From positions 248,001-312,000 of the forward strand of contig NZ_JAPIVS010000003.1 of assembly GCF_026239695.1 (NCBI RefSeq): a stretch of 64,000 nucleotides of DNA, given 5' to 3'. Below are positions 37,041-45,730 of this stretch, one piece after another; within the stretch, counting starts at the first letter, position 1, and each line of letters opens with the position of its first letter. The notes under the pieces are model-generated. The model was not told the DNA's origin and searched no databases. It saw nothing but the letters and a program-made list of their open reading frames with translations. The stretch is from Pedobacter sp. MC2016-15 (GTDB taxonomy: Bacteria > Bacteroidota > Bacteroidia > Sphingobacteriales > Sphingobacteriaceae). A program made the translations under genes and the position numbers.

Positions 37041-37549
37041 AAAATGATCAGACTTTTTTCAAGGTCCGTCCCCAGCATTTTATCTACAAAAAGATTGGTA
37101 AAGTTAAGTGGATATTTGCTATTTCCTTTCATTTCCCATTTTACTCTTGTTTGGCCAGCTGTTACAAAATAAGTGGTAATAGGAGTGTAGGCAATGCCCT
37201 CAAATGGTTTGATGAAACGTACCTCAACATCAATTCCCTCGCCCTCATTAATTTTGATAATTTCCTGCTCACCTTTTCCGGCCTGCTTATTTCCATCCCA
37301 GGCATACCTGAAACCGACTGTGCCATCCGTGCCTGTTAGTGTCTTTTTCATGTGAGGATCCATCATTACCCATTTACTGTAATACTCCTGGTTTTTTAAG
37401 AACCTGATATAGTCAAACACGGTCTGCCTGTCTTTGTTGATGGTTATCTCTCTGACAACGTGGTACTCTTTTTTTATAAAAAGCGCCATAATGAAAGGAA
37501 TGGCAACAATCACTGCCAGTACAATTAGAATTTTGATAAAGATGTTCAT
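37016..37549 (-). CDS. SRPBCC (START/polyketide-cyclase-like) family protein
   Basis: A 177-residue protein with one N-terminal membrane helix (FIKILIVLAVIVAIPFIMALFI) and a helix-grip ligand-binding domain (HVVREITINKDRQTVFDYIRFLKNQEYYSKWVMMDPHM, GTVGFRYAWDGNKQAGKGEQEI, VKWEMKGNSKYPLNF). Such domains bind hydrophobic ligands; no catalytic residues are predictable. It is single and convergent with the BASS gene, and nothing in context fixes its role. Confidence 0.88.
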   Translation of the reverse strand: MNIFIKILIVLAVIVAIPFIMALFIKKEYHVVREITINKDRQTVFDYIRFLKNQEYYSKWVMMDPHMKKTLTGTDGTVGFRYAWDGNKQAGKGEQEIIKINEGEGIDVEVRFIKPFEGIAYTPITTYFVTAGQTRVKWEMKGNSKYPLNFTNLFVDKMLGTDLEKSLIILKGILEKS

Positions 37550-37759
37550 ATGATCAGGTTTTTTAGATGATTATACAAACTTAACCATTGGGGTAATTAC
37601 CTATGAGGGCTAAACAAGTCAAAGTCAGTGGTGTTTTGCGACATGGTTGGTCTGAAGCTTGTCGCATTTACCCCCCTAATTTGACTGATGCGGGAATCAT
37701 CTCATAGGTATGGGAGATGTACCTTAGCTGTTATTAAAACTAACCAAAATCTTAAAGAA

Positions 37760-38173
37760 ATGACACAAATTATTGCATACCTGACTTTTGATGGTAACTG
37801 TGCAGAAGCCATGAACTTCTACAAAGAATGTATCGGCGGAGAATTGATGATTAATACCGTGGGGGATACTCCTATGGAAGGAGAATGTGGGGCAGCAAAT
37901 CCGGGAGCGGTAATGCATGCCCAGTTGATCAGGGGCAGCCTTCAGCTGATGGCCTCTGATATGATGGGGGCAACTGAACTGATCAGGGGTAATGCAACGG
38001 CTCTTTCCCTGAATTGCAGTAGTGAGGATGAGATCAGAACTTTATTTGACGGACTGTCTGTAGGTGGAAGCGATATCTCCCCTTTAAAGGTTGAGTTCTG
38101 GGGGGCATTATTTGGTATGATCACTGACAAGTTTGGGATAAGGTGGCTATTGAATTTTGATCAGAACACATAG
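37760..38173 (+). CDS. VOC-family (PhnB/glyoxalase-like) protein
   Basis: Cytosolic 137-residue vicinal-oxygen-chelate fold protein starting MTQIIAYLTFDGNCAEAMNFYKECIGGEL, the typical PhnB-like beginning. MHAQLIRGSLQLMASD and FWGALFGMITDKFGIRWLLNF follow. The ATG at 37760 is chosen because the fold starts there; an in-frame ATG 72 nt upstream adds an unrelated, non-conserved segment. PhnB-like proteins are often of unknown function. A strong terminator follows 43 nt after the stop. Confidence 0.9.
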   Translation: MTQIIAYLTFDGNCAEAMNFYKECIGGELMINTVGDTPMEGECGAANPGAVMHAQLIRGSLQLMASDMMGATELIRGNATALSLNCSSEDEIRTLFDGLSVGGSDISPLKVEFWGALFGMITDKFGIRWLLNFDQNT

Positions 38174-38216
38174 CGCTATTTCCGCCTGAAATTTTTTCTG
38201 GTGATCCACCTGATAC

Positions 38217-38253
38217 GCCTTATCTGCTTTATTGCAGGTAGGGCATTTTTTTT
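38217..38253 (+). terminator. Rho-independent terminator
   Basis: An 11-bp stem (GCCTTATCTGC / GCAGGTAGGGC, two G-U pairs) with loop TTTATT is followed by A and eight T residues. It closes the VOC gene and insulates the polyketide operon that starts 460 nt further on. Confidence 0.85.
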
Positions 38254-38418
38254 ACAAGATCATTTCCTCTGTCACAGGCGATCCTCTTCTTTTAAACAAA
38301 TTTCTGATCAAGTATAATAAGTTTTTAAAGTGAACAAAAATGAATGAAACTGAATGCATTTTTTTGGTTTTAAATTTCTTTTATATTAATGTTAAATCGG
38401 TATTAAGTCTATATCTTA

Positions 38419-38430
38419 TAAAACGTTTTA
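38419..38430. promoter_or_regulatory. Candidate operator 1 (TAAAACGTTTTA)
   Basis: A perfect 12-bp palindrome centred on CG. Its shape, A-rich half, central CG, T-rich half, is like LacI/GalR-family operators. It lies about 290 nt upstream of the first synthase ATG. No LacI-family gene is present in the window, so the assignment is tentative. Confidence 0.3.
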
Positions 38431-38478
38431 AACATTACTTAATAACCGTATTCATTCTGTTCATTATCACAGGCCTGT

Positions 38479-38493
38479 TTTAAACCGTTTAAA
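38479..38493. promoter_or_regulatory. Candidate operator 2 (TTTAAACCGTTTAAA)
   Basis: A perfect palindrome with 7-bp arms around a central C. It becomes a 10-bp-arm repeat (CTGTTT...AAACAG) if one T is bulged. It is 60 nt after candidate operator 1 and shares the AAAC..GTTT core, so the same regulator could bind both. Chance is possible in AT-rich DNA. Confidence 0.3.
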
Positions 38494-38712
38494 CAGCTAA
38501 TTGTTTATATATTAGATGTTTGTAATATTTATGCGACTGAAAAATTTTGTAGCAAGATTTAATTATAAATCTATAGCTTTATGATTAGTATCATTGATGT
38601 TGATAAAAATATGTAGATTTTAGACATTTATTTTTATCAATATATAATACGTCATGTTTGTTATTTAACCCTGCTGTGCCTCTTATTTAACTATAAACTA
38701 TTATTTATCGAT

Positions 38713-41700
38713 ATGAAAGCTACCCAGATTCTCGCGATTACCCCATTTGAAAAACCTGATGTCCATCTTATATCCCAGTTATATATCTCTCAGGCTTTCC
38801 CGATACTTCATCTGGGAAGAGATCCTGATACGGCTGTTCAGGCATTAAATCAACTCTCATCAGAATATTCCGGAGAATTTGGAGTATGTGTGGTTGCTGG
38901 TTCCTGCCTGGATATCCCGCTTCCTGAACAAGTTAGTATGATTGTCTTACCCTGGGGACTAAAATTTAAAGGTAGGGATGGGCTGAAGTTTTTTTATCAG
39001 GTCCATAACATAGAGGAAGCAACGGAGGCAGCCGCGGCAGGTGCGGATGCAATTATTGTTAAAGGAAATGAAGCCGCGGGTAAGGTGGGTTATGAATCTT
39101 CTTTTGTGCTTTTTCAGCGGGTTATTAGCGCAGTTAAAGAAACTGCGGTCTATGTACAGGGTGGTCTTGGCGTACATACTTCTGCGGCAGTAATAGCTTT
39201 AGGAGCACAGGGGGTTGTATTTGATAGCCAGCTGGCATTATTCCCGGAGGCCGGTACGCCGCAGGAAATCAGGAAGGTATGTGAAAAACTGAGTGGTAAT
39301 GAAACCCGGCTTTTCGCAGATTTTCGTGTCCTGGTGCGACCTAATTCTCCCCAACTACCAAATGGGGATAAGGATATTACAAAATATGTTGGGGATCTGA
39401 ATCTTGAGCATAGTTATATACCATTAGGGCAGGATATTACTATTGCAGCAGATCTGGTGAATCGTTACAAAAAAATAAGCAGATTTATTCCGGCCCTTTA
39501 CGAGGCAATACACGGTCATTTAAAGCAGGCGAAGGCACTGAATATCATCAGTCCTGGAAATGCGCTTGCAAGAGATTTAAATATCCCCTTTCCAATTGCT
39601 CAGGGGCCGATGACAAGGGTGAGTGATGTAGCTCCCTTTGCTGATACGGTGGCTGCGGCAGGGGCATTGCCTTTCATTGCACTTTCCCTTTTAAGAGGGG
39701 ATAAGGCCAGGGAGCTGATAAATGACACAAAATCCCTGGCGGGAGAGAAGACCTGGGGAATAGGAATTTTGGGCTTTGCACCTCAGGACTTACGTGAGGA
39801 ACAGATGGAGTATATTAAAGAAGCCATGCCACCCGTAGTTCTGATTGCCGGCGGTCGGCCCTCACAGGCAAAATCACTGGAAAAACTTGGCATTAAGACA
39901 TTTCTGCATGTGCCATCAGTGTCATTACTGGATATGTTCTTAAAAGAGGGTGCCCGCCGGTTTGTATTTGAAGGCAGGGAATGCGGCGGCCATGTGGGGC
40001 CCTTATCCAGCATGGTCCTCTGGGAAAAGCAAATTGAAAGGTTACTGTTAGAAGATCATCCGGAAGAAATCAGTGTTTTTTTTGCAGGAGGTATTCACGA
40101 TGCATTATCCGCTTCATTTGTTGCCATCATGGCTGCCCCCCTTGCAGCCAGGGGGATTAAAGTTGGCGTGCTGATGGGAACATCCTACTTATACACAAAA
40201 GAGGCTGTAACTACAGGCGCCATCCAGCCGCAATTTCAGGAACAGGCCATCGCTGCCACCAATACCGTTTTGCTGGAGACCGCCCCGGGTCATGAAACTC
40301 GCTGCCTTGATTCGGCATTTGCAGCGTTTTTTAATCAGGAAAAGGAAAAACTTGCGCAGCAGGGGATAGATAAGAAAGAGATCTGGGGGCAGCTGGAAAC
40401 ATTAAATGTAGGCAGGTTGCGCATCGCAGCAAAGGGACTAGAACGCCGGGGCAACCAGTTGCTTCATATCAATACTCAGGACCAGCTTCAGCTGGGGATG
40501 TATATGATTGGTCAGGTGGCCGCGATTTGTAGCAAAGTAATTTCCATTGCTGATTTGCACAGTGATGTAGCTGTAGGTAATTACCGCTATATCCAAAACG
40601 CAATCTTAAAGGGTCCGGAGGAAAATGACGACCATTCTTTAAATATAGCCATTGTGGGAATGGAGTGTATCTTTCCCGGAGCAAAAAATATTGATGAATA
40701 CTGGAGAAACATTGTGCTGGGGACAGATTCTGTTACAGAAGTTCCTGAGGAACGCTGGAATAAAGCAATGTACTATAATCCGGACTCCGCAGAAGCGGAT
40801 ATGTCTCATTCCAAGTGGGGAGGATTTATACCTGTCATTGATTTTGATCCGCTGGAGTATGGTATCCCACCCAAATCACTGGCAGCAATAGAGCCAACAC
40901 AACTATTGAGTCTGCTGGTTGCAAAAAAAGCACTGGAAAAGGCGGGCTATCGGGATGGGAACTACAATACAGAGAATGTATCGGTAATCCTGGGTGCCGA
41001 AGGGGGCAATGATTTGGCAAACAGCTACAGTTACCGCTGTTACACCAAACAGGTATTTGGTGAGATGCCGGTAGAACTGGATCAGGCATTGCCGAAAATG
41101 ACAGAAGATTCTTTTCCGGGTATTCTGGCTAACGTGATTTCGGGAAGGATTACTAACAGGCTAAACCTGGGCGGTCGCAACTATACGGTGGATGCTGCTT
41201 GTGCGTCATCGCTGGCGGCACTCGATCTGGCCTGCCAGGAATTGGTAAGCGGAAAATCGGATATGGTACTTGCCGGTGGTGCAGACCTTCACAATGGCAT
41301 CAATGATTACCTGATGTTTTCCAGTACTCATGCTTTATCGCGTATAGGAAGGTGTGCTACTTTCGATGCCGGTGCTGACGGGATTGCATTGGGTGAGGGA
41401 ATAGCAATATTAGTGCTCAAAAGATATAAGGATGCCCTGAAGGATGGGGATACGATATACTCGGTGATTAGGGGTATCGGTGGTTCCAGTGATGGCAAGA
41501 GCCTGGGCTTAACAGCCCCGCGGAAATCCGGACAGGTTAAGGCGCTGGAACGCGCTTATGAGCAGGCAGGAATTTCGCCTTCCTTACTGGGGCTGGTTGA
41601 AGCTCACGGAACAGGAACTGTAGTAGGGGATAAGACAGAACTCAGTGCGCTCACGGATATGATGAACCATTCAGGGGCAATCGCTGGTCAGATCCACCTC

Positions 41701-44700
41701 GGTTCTGTAAAAACCCAAATCGGACATACCAAATGTGCGGCAGGAATGGCCGGGCTGATCAAGGCCGCATTATCGGCTCATTACGGTATTAAGCCACCGA
41801 CAATTCATCTGAAAACACCTAATGACTATTATAATCCTGCCAATAGTCCTTTTTCATTTCATACGACAGCAGGACTATGGCTCGAAGAAAAACGCCGCGC
41901 AGGAATCAGTGCCTTTGGTTTCGGGGGAACAAATTTTCATGCGGTGATCGAAAGCAGCCATCAGGCTCCGGAGCAGCATTCAATTATTAAATCCTGGCCT
42001 GCAGAACTATTCGTCTTTAGGGGAGATACCTATGAGGAGGCCAGGTTAAGCTTAGGCCGGGTGAAGGGTTTGCTGGAAGAGAATGACAGTATAGATCTGA
42101 AAAATATTGCTTACAGCTTAGCTGTGGGAAGCAATGCAGAAATACAACTGACTATCGTAGCCAGCAGTGCCGAGGATCTGAGTATGAAGATTGATCTGGC
42201 ATTATCCGGTGTTGAAAGCCATGATACATTCATTACCAAAAAAAAAGCAGGTAAGGTCGCTTTTTTGTTTCCCGGACAGGGAAGCCAGCGTATCAATATG
42301 GGTAGAGACCTATTTGTGATCTTCCCGGCCATGCGTAAACTGCTAAGCCAAAATCCCAACTATCTCCACATACTTTTCCCTGAGACAGTCTTTGATGAAT
42401 CCGCCATCAAATCACAGAAAGAAAAAATTAAAGATACCAGAATGGCACAACCTCTGCTGGGTATAGTTGATCTGGCGCTCGCTAATTTTCTCAGGGAGCT
42501 TGGCATTGAGCCTGATATGGTAGCTGGGCACAGCTATGGAGAATTGCCTGCGCTATGTTTTGCCGGAGCATTTGCTGAAGATCAGCTCGTGCCGCTGAGT
42601 GAGAAGAGGGCGGCCGCGATTCTGGCTGCGGTGGTGGGAGAAGATCCCGGAGCCATGCTTGCCGTGAACTGTCCGAAGGAAGATGTATTTCAGTTGATTG
42701 ACGGCTGGGAGGATGTATATGCCGTAAATTATAATTCTCCATCCCAGATTGTATTTGCCGGAACTACCGTTGCCATTCAAAAACTTTCCGCCCTCTTAAA
42801 GAGCTCCAGGATTTCTTTCCGGCCCCTTGAAGTAGCCTGTGCCTTTCACAGCCCTCTGGTAGAACGTTCAAGTGAGCTCTACGCGCAAGTGCTGCGGGAA
42901 GTGCAATTTAATGACCTTTCCTTGCCCGTATGGTCTAATACAACCGCATCCTTATATCCCAACCAGGCTGACGAAATCCGGAAGAGACTTTGTGATCATT
43001 TAGTACAACCAGTGAAATTTGCTGATCAAATCCGGCAGATGTATGCCGAGGGTACGAGAGTATTCATTGAAGTAGGACCTGGAAAAGTACTGAGCACGCT
43101 GACCAAGGCGTGTCTGGGTAAAGACGAATTAATACTTCATACTGAAGATCAGGGCAGTCATAAGATGTCGCACTTACTCTGTACCATCGCTGCCTATCTG
43201 GCCTCTAGCCGTCGGGTAAAATTGGAGAAACTTTATGAAGGCAGGGATTGTGAGCTGCTCGACCTGAAAGATATTGCTAAATATAAAAAGAGTGCTGCCA
43301 TATGGCGCGTCAACGGGCAGCATGCTTATCCTTCTGTTGGAGAATTGCCCTTGTATGGTGCTTCGCCTATTATAGAACCATTAAAAATGAAAATCAACGA
43401 TCAGAAAACTGAACCGGTTATGGTTGCCGCACATGGCGCCGAACTGATGATGCAGGAATATCTAAATAGTATGAAGATGATGATCCAGGCACAGAGAGAT
43501 GTCATGCTGAAATTTCTGGGCCAGCAAATCCCGCCAGACCACCCACTGGTAATTCATGAGCAGTTTGGCGCGGTCAATCATCACTTGCCTCTTGCGCACA
43601 CTCCTGTCCACAAAGAGCCGCTCGCAAATCATAGCGAAATGGATTTGGAGCCCATGGTAAATCATATGGATGTGAACGAGATACTGCTCCAGATTGTGAG
43701 TGATAAAACAGGGTATCCACAGGAGATGCTGGGAATGGAGATGGACCTGGAGGCTGATTTAAGTATAGATTCGATCAAGCGCATGGAAATTATTGGTACC
43801 CTGCGTACAGCATTGGGGGGCTTCAGCCAAAATAATAAAAGTGAAGATGCTGCAACGGAGGAGCTTTCAGGGATAAAAACACTGAGTGGATTAATTGCCT
43901 GGATCAATGAGAATGCAGTTGCTGCCGGCGGTGTAGCCAACCCTGTTCAAACAGAAATTACTGTGCAGGTAGATCCACATCGCTTCAGTACCGCAGATAT
44001 TCATTCTGCACTGCTGCATAGTGTCAGTGAGAAAACCGGATATCCGCAGGAGATGTTGGGTATGGATCTTGACCTTGAGGCAGATCTGAGTATTGATTCT
44101 ATCAAACGGATGGAAATAATTTCAGAAATGAGAGAGAAGATCGGGTTCCATGTTGCGGATGATGAAGCGGATAGGATCTTGGAAAATATGGCTGGAATAA
44201 AAACATTAAACGGACTGGTGAATCTCTTTACTCAGTTAGAATCGGATAGTGTTGAACCGGTAACGACAGCAAAAAAGTTCGGCGAGCAAAATAGCGGGCA
44301 TCCAGTGGTCAAGGAACGGCTTAACAGACTCCGCTTCGAACTAATAGAATCGGCAGGCACGCTGAACGACATATCAGACCTCAAAGATATGCGTTTCGCA
44401 ATTAGCGGAGATCCCGGACCAGCAGCTACAGCATTGAAAAATCTTTTTCGGGAATATGGCGGAAACGCTGATTTCGTTTCGGGGACTGAGCCGCTGACAG
44501 ATTACCAGGGATTGATTATCCTGAACCTGTATGAAGGGCAACAGCAGCGTATGATCACGGATTATATCCAGATGATCAAAGGGTTTAATTTTGCTGAACT
44601 CAAGTGGCTGTATTTTATCTCTGATACACAAAGTACAGTGGATGCAACCTCTGATCCCGGCGGTCTGAGAAGGTTTCAGGGATACGCGGGGCTGTTCAAA

Positions 44701-45729
44701 AGTTTGGATAAAGAGTATGATCATACCAAATGCAGGATCATCAGTTTAACAGAAAAACTAACGCCCCCAGAGGTTGCCGCAGTTACCTTAAATGAAGTGC
44801 TGAACTCAGACCTGTCGGCAGAGGTGATTTACCGGGGGAATGTGAGGCATACAGTGGCGCTGGTGCCATCAGAATTAAGTACAACAGGAACTCCTGTTAA
44901 GTTGGACAAAAATGCGGTTGTACTGGTATTAGGCGGAGGACAGGGGATAACGTCCAATCTCCTGATGCATATTGCAAAAGATTATCCATGCCGGTATATT
45001 TTGCTAGGCCGTTCGGCCGATCCCCGTGATACAGATTTAAATGAGTTTTTCCATTTAAAAACCCGGGAAGAGATCCGAAGCCATCTGATCAGGAAGGGAG
45101 AGCTCAAAACTCCAATGGAAATAGAAAGGGAAACTACGAAGATTGATAAAAATAACCAGATCCTGGAAACCATTCTCTCGCTTGAGAAAAATGGATCTGT
45201 AGTATCCTACGTCTCTCTTGATCTGAGAAATGAGGAAGAACTTTCAAGGTTGATCGCCAGGGTTTACGAAGAACATGGCAGGATTGACGGAATAATCCAT
45301 GGTGCCGGACTTCTTGAAGATAAATTGTTTGAGGCTAAAAGTCTGGATTCATTCCAACGGGTGTTTGATACCAAAGTTACTCCATTGCGGGTATTGGCGG
45401 AGCAGCTTCGTGCTGACACCCAATTTTTGATATTTTTCTCCAGCATAGCATCGGTCTACGGAAACCGCGGTCAGACTGACTATGCCGCAGCCAATAGCGT
45501 GATGGACAGGTATGCCTGGGCGTTGAAAGAAAAAATCAGGGGAAAGGTCATGTCTATCAATTGGGGGCCCTGGAAAGGGGCAGGAATGGTGTCTCCTACG
45601 TTGGAAAAAGAATATGAACGCCGTGGCATAGCACTCATCCCTTTAAACGAAGGCATGGACATCTTCCTGGATGAATTGAAGTACGGTAATGAAAGTCAGG
45701 TGTTGATCATGGCCGGTAATAAGTGGTAG
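38713..45729 (+). CDS. Iterative PUFA-synthase-like megasynthase: ER(PfaD-like)-KS-AT-ACP-ACP-KR
   Basis: A 2338-residue type I synthase that would build an acyl chain iteratively. Residues 1-290 resemble half of a nitronate-monooxygenase TIM barrel. Residues about 295-610 form a full PfaD-like flavin enoyl reductase (IPFPIAQGPMTRVSD; RECGGHVGP with His427). The ketosynthase (about 645-1085) has Cys830 in DAACASS, His965 in EAHGTGT and His1005 in IGHTKCAAG. The acyltransferase (about 1190-1480) has GQGSQ, Ser1274 in GHSYGE and His1379 in AFHSP. Two tandem carrier domains carry the PUFA-type motif DSIKRMEI, with phosphopantetheine sites Ser1687 and Ser1796. The C-terminal ketoreductase (about 2065-2338) has GGGQGI, FFSSIASVYGNRGQTDYAAAN (Tyr2257). 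All active sites look intact. The stop is 1 nt before the next synthase. Confidence 0.92.
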   Translation: MKATQILAITPFEKPDVHLISQLYISQAFPILHLGRDPDTAVQALNQLSSEYSGEFGVCVVAGSCLDIPLPEQVSMIVLPWGLKFKGRDGLKFFYQVHNIEEATEAAAAGADAIIVKGNEAAGKVGYESSFVLFQRVISAVKETAVYVQGGLGVHTSAAVIALGAQGVVFDSQLALFPEAGTPQEIRKVCEKLSGNETRLFADFRVLVRPNSPQLPNGDKDITKYVGDLNLEHSYIPLGQDITIAADLVNRYKKISRFIPALYEAIHGHLKQAKALNIISPGNALARDLNIPFPIAQGPMTRVSDVAPFADTVAAAGALPFIALSLLRGDKARELINDTKSLAGEKTWGIGILGFAPQDLREEQMEYIKEAMPPVVLIAGGRPSQAKSLEKLGIKTFLHVPSVSLLDMFLKEGARRFVFEGRECGGHVGPLSSMVLWEKQIERLLLEDHPEEISVFFAGGIHDALSASFVAIMAAPLAARGIKVGVLMGTSYLYTKEAVTTGAIQPQFQEQAIAATNTVLLETAPGHETRCLDSAFAAFFNQEKEKLAQQGIDKKEIWGQLETLNVGRLRIAAKGLERRGNQLLHINTQDQLQLGMYMIGQVAAICSKVISIADLHSDVAVGNYRYIQNAILKGPEENDDHSLNIAIVGMECIFPGAKNIDEYWRNIVLGTDSVTEVPEERWNKAMYYNPDSAEADMSHSKWGGFIPVIDFDPLEYGIPPKSLAAIEPTQLLSLLVAKKALEKAGYRDGNYNTENVSVILGAEGGNDLANSYSYRCYTKQVFGEMPVELDQALPKMTEDSFPGILANVISGRITNRLNLGGRNYTVDAACASSLAALDLACQELVSGKSDMVLAGGADLHNGINDYLMFSSTHALSRIGRCATFDAGADGIALGEGIAILVLKRYKDALKDGDTIYSVIRGIGGSSDGKSLGLTAPRKSGQVKALERAYEQAGISPSLLGLVEAHGTGTVVGDKTELSALTDMMNHSGAIAGQIHLGSVKTQIGHTKCAAGMAGLIKAALSAHYGIKPPTIHLKTPNDYYNPANSPFSFHTTAGLWLEEKRRAGISAFGFGGTNFHAVIESSHQAPEQHSIIKSWPAELFVFRGDTYEEARLSLGRVKGLLEENDSIDLKNIAYSLAVGSNAEIQLTIVASSAEDLSMKIDLALSGVESHDTFITKKKAGKVAFLFPGQGSQRINMGRDLFVIFPAMRKLLSQNPNYLHILFPETVFDESAIKSQKEKIKDTRMAQPLLGIVDLALANFLRELGIEPDMVAGHSYGELPALCFAGAFAEDQLVPLSEKRAAAILAAVVGEDPGAMLAVNCPKEDVFQLIDGWEDVYAVNYNSPSQIVFAGTTVAIQKLSALLKSSRISFRPLEVACAFHSPLVERSSELYAQVLREVQFNDLSLPVWSNTTASLYPNQADEIRKRLCDHLVQPVKFADQIRQMYAEGTRVFIEVGPGKVLSTLTKACLGKDELILHTEDQGSHKMSHLLCTIAAYLASSRRVKLEKLYEGRDCELLDLKDIAKYKKSAAIWRVNGQHAYPSVGELPLYGASPIIEPLKMKINDQKTEPVMVAAHGAELMMQEYLNSMKMMIQAQRDVMLKFLGQQIPPDHPLVIHEQFGAVNHHLPLAHTPVHKEPLANHSEMDLEPMVNHMDVNEILLQIVSDKTGYPQEMLGMEMDLEADLSIDSIKRMEIIGTLRTALGGFSQNNKSEDAATEELSGIKTLSGLIAWINENAVAAGGVANPVQTEITVQVDPHRFSTADIHSALLHSVSEKTGYPQEMLGMDLDLEADLSIDSIKRMEIISEMREKIGFHVADDEADRILENMAGIKTLNGLVNLFTQLESDSVEPVTTAKKFGEQNSGHPVVKERLNRLRFELIESAGTLNDISDLKDMRFAISGDPGPAATALKNLFREYGGNADFVSGTEPLTDYQGLIILNLYEGQQQRMITDYIQMIKGFNFAELKWLYFISDTQSTVDATSDPGGLRRFQGYAGLFKSLDKEYDHTKCRIISLTEKLTPPEVAAVTLNEVLNSDLSAEVIYRGNVRHTVALVPSELSTTGTPVKLDKNAVVLVLGGGQGITSNLLMHIAKDYPCRYILLGRSADPRDTDLNEFFHLKTREEIRSHLIRKGELKTPMEIERETTKIDKNNQILETILSLEKNGSVVSYVSLDLRNEEELSRLIARVYEEHGRIDGIIHGAGLLEDKLFEAKSLDSFQRVFDTKVTPLRVLAEQLRADTQFLIFFSSIASVYGNRGQTDYAAANSVMDRYAWALKEKIRGKVMSINWGPWKGAGMVSPTLEKEYERRGIALIPLNEGMDIFLDELKYGNESQVLIMAGNKW

Positions 45730-45730
45730 G

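Larger units (their letters stand above)
38254..38712. promoter_or_regulatory. Long AT-rich leader upstream of the polyketide/lipid operon
   Basis: About 460 bases with no convincing ORF and very high A+T. As the only sizeable gap before nine co-directional genes, it must contain their promoter. I could not pick out a convincing Bacteroidota promoter (TTG followed by TAnnTTTG) at proper spacing. Two perfect palindromes in its centre are listed separately. Confidence 0.55.

Noticed and set aside
37688..37759. Upstream in-frame extension of the VOC-family protein
   Set aside because: The fold begins at MTQIIAYL; the extra 24 residues look like translated leader sequence.
38254..38712. Search for a small gene or riboswitch in the long leader before the lipid operon
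   Set aside because: No ORF with a plausible start and composition, and no recognisable aptamer pattern, could be found; only palindromes are listed.
43681..44190. DNA-level direct repeat of about 80 bp
   Set aside because: It is explained by the two tandem carrier domains of the first synthase and is not a mobile or regulatory repeat.
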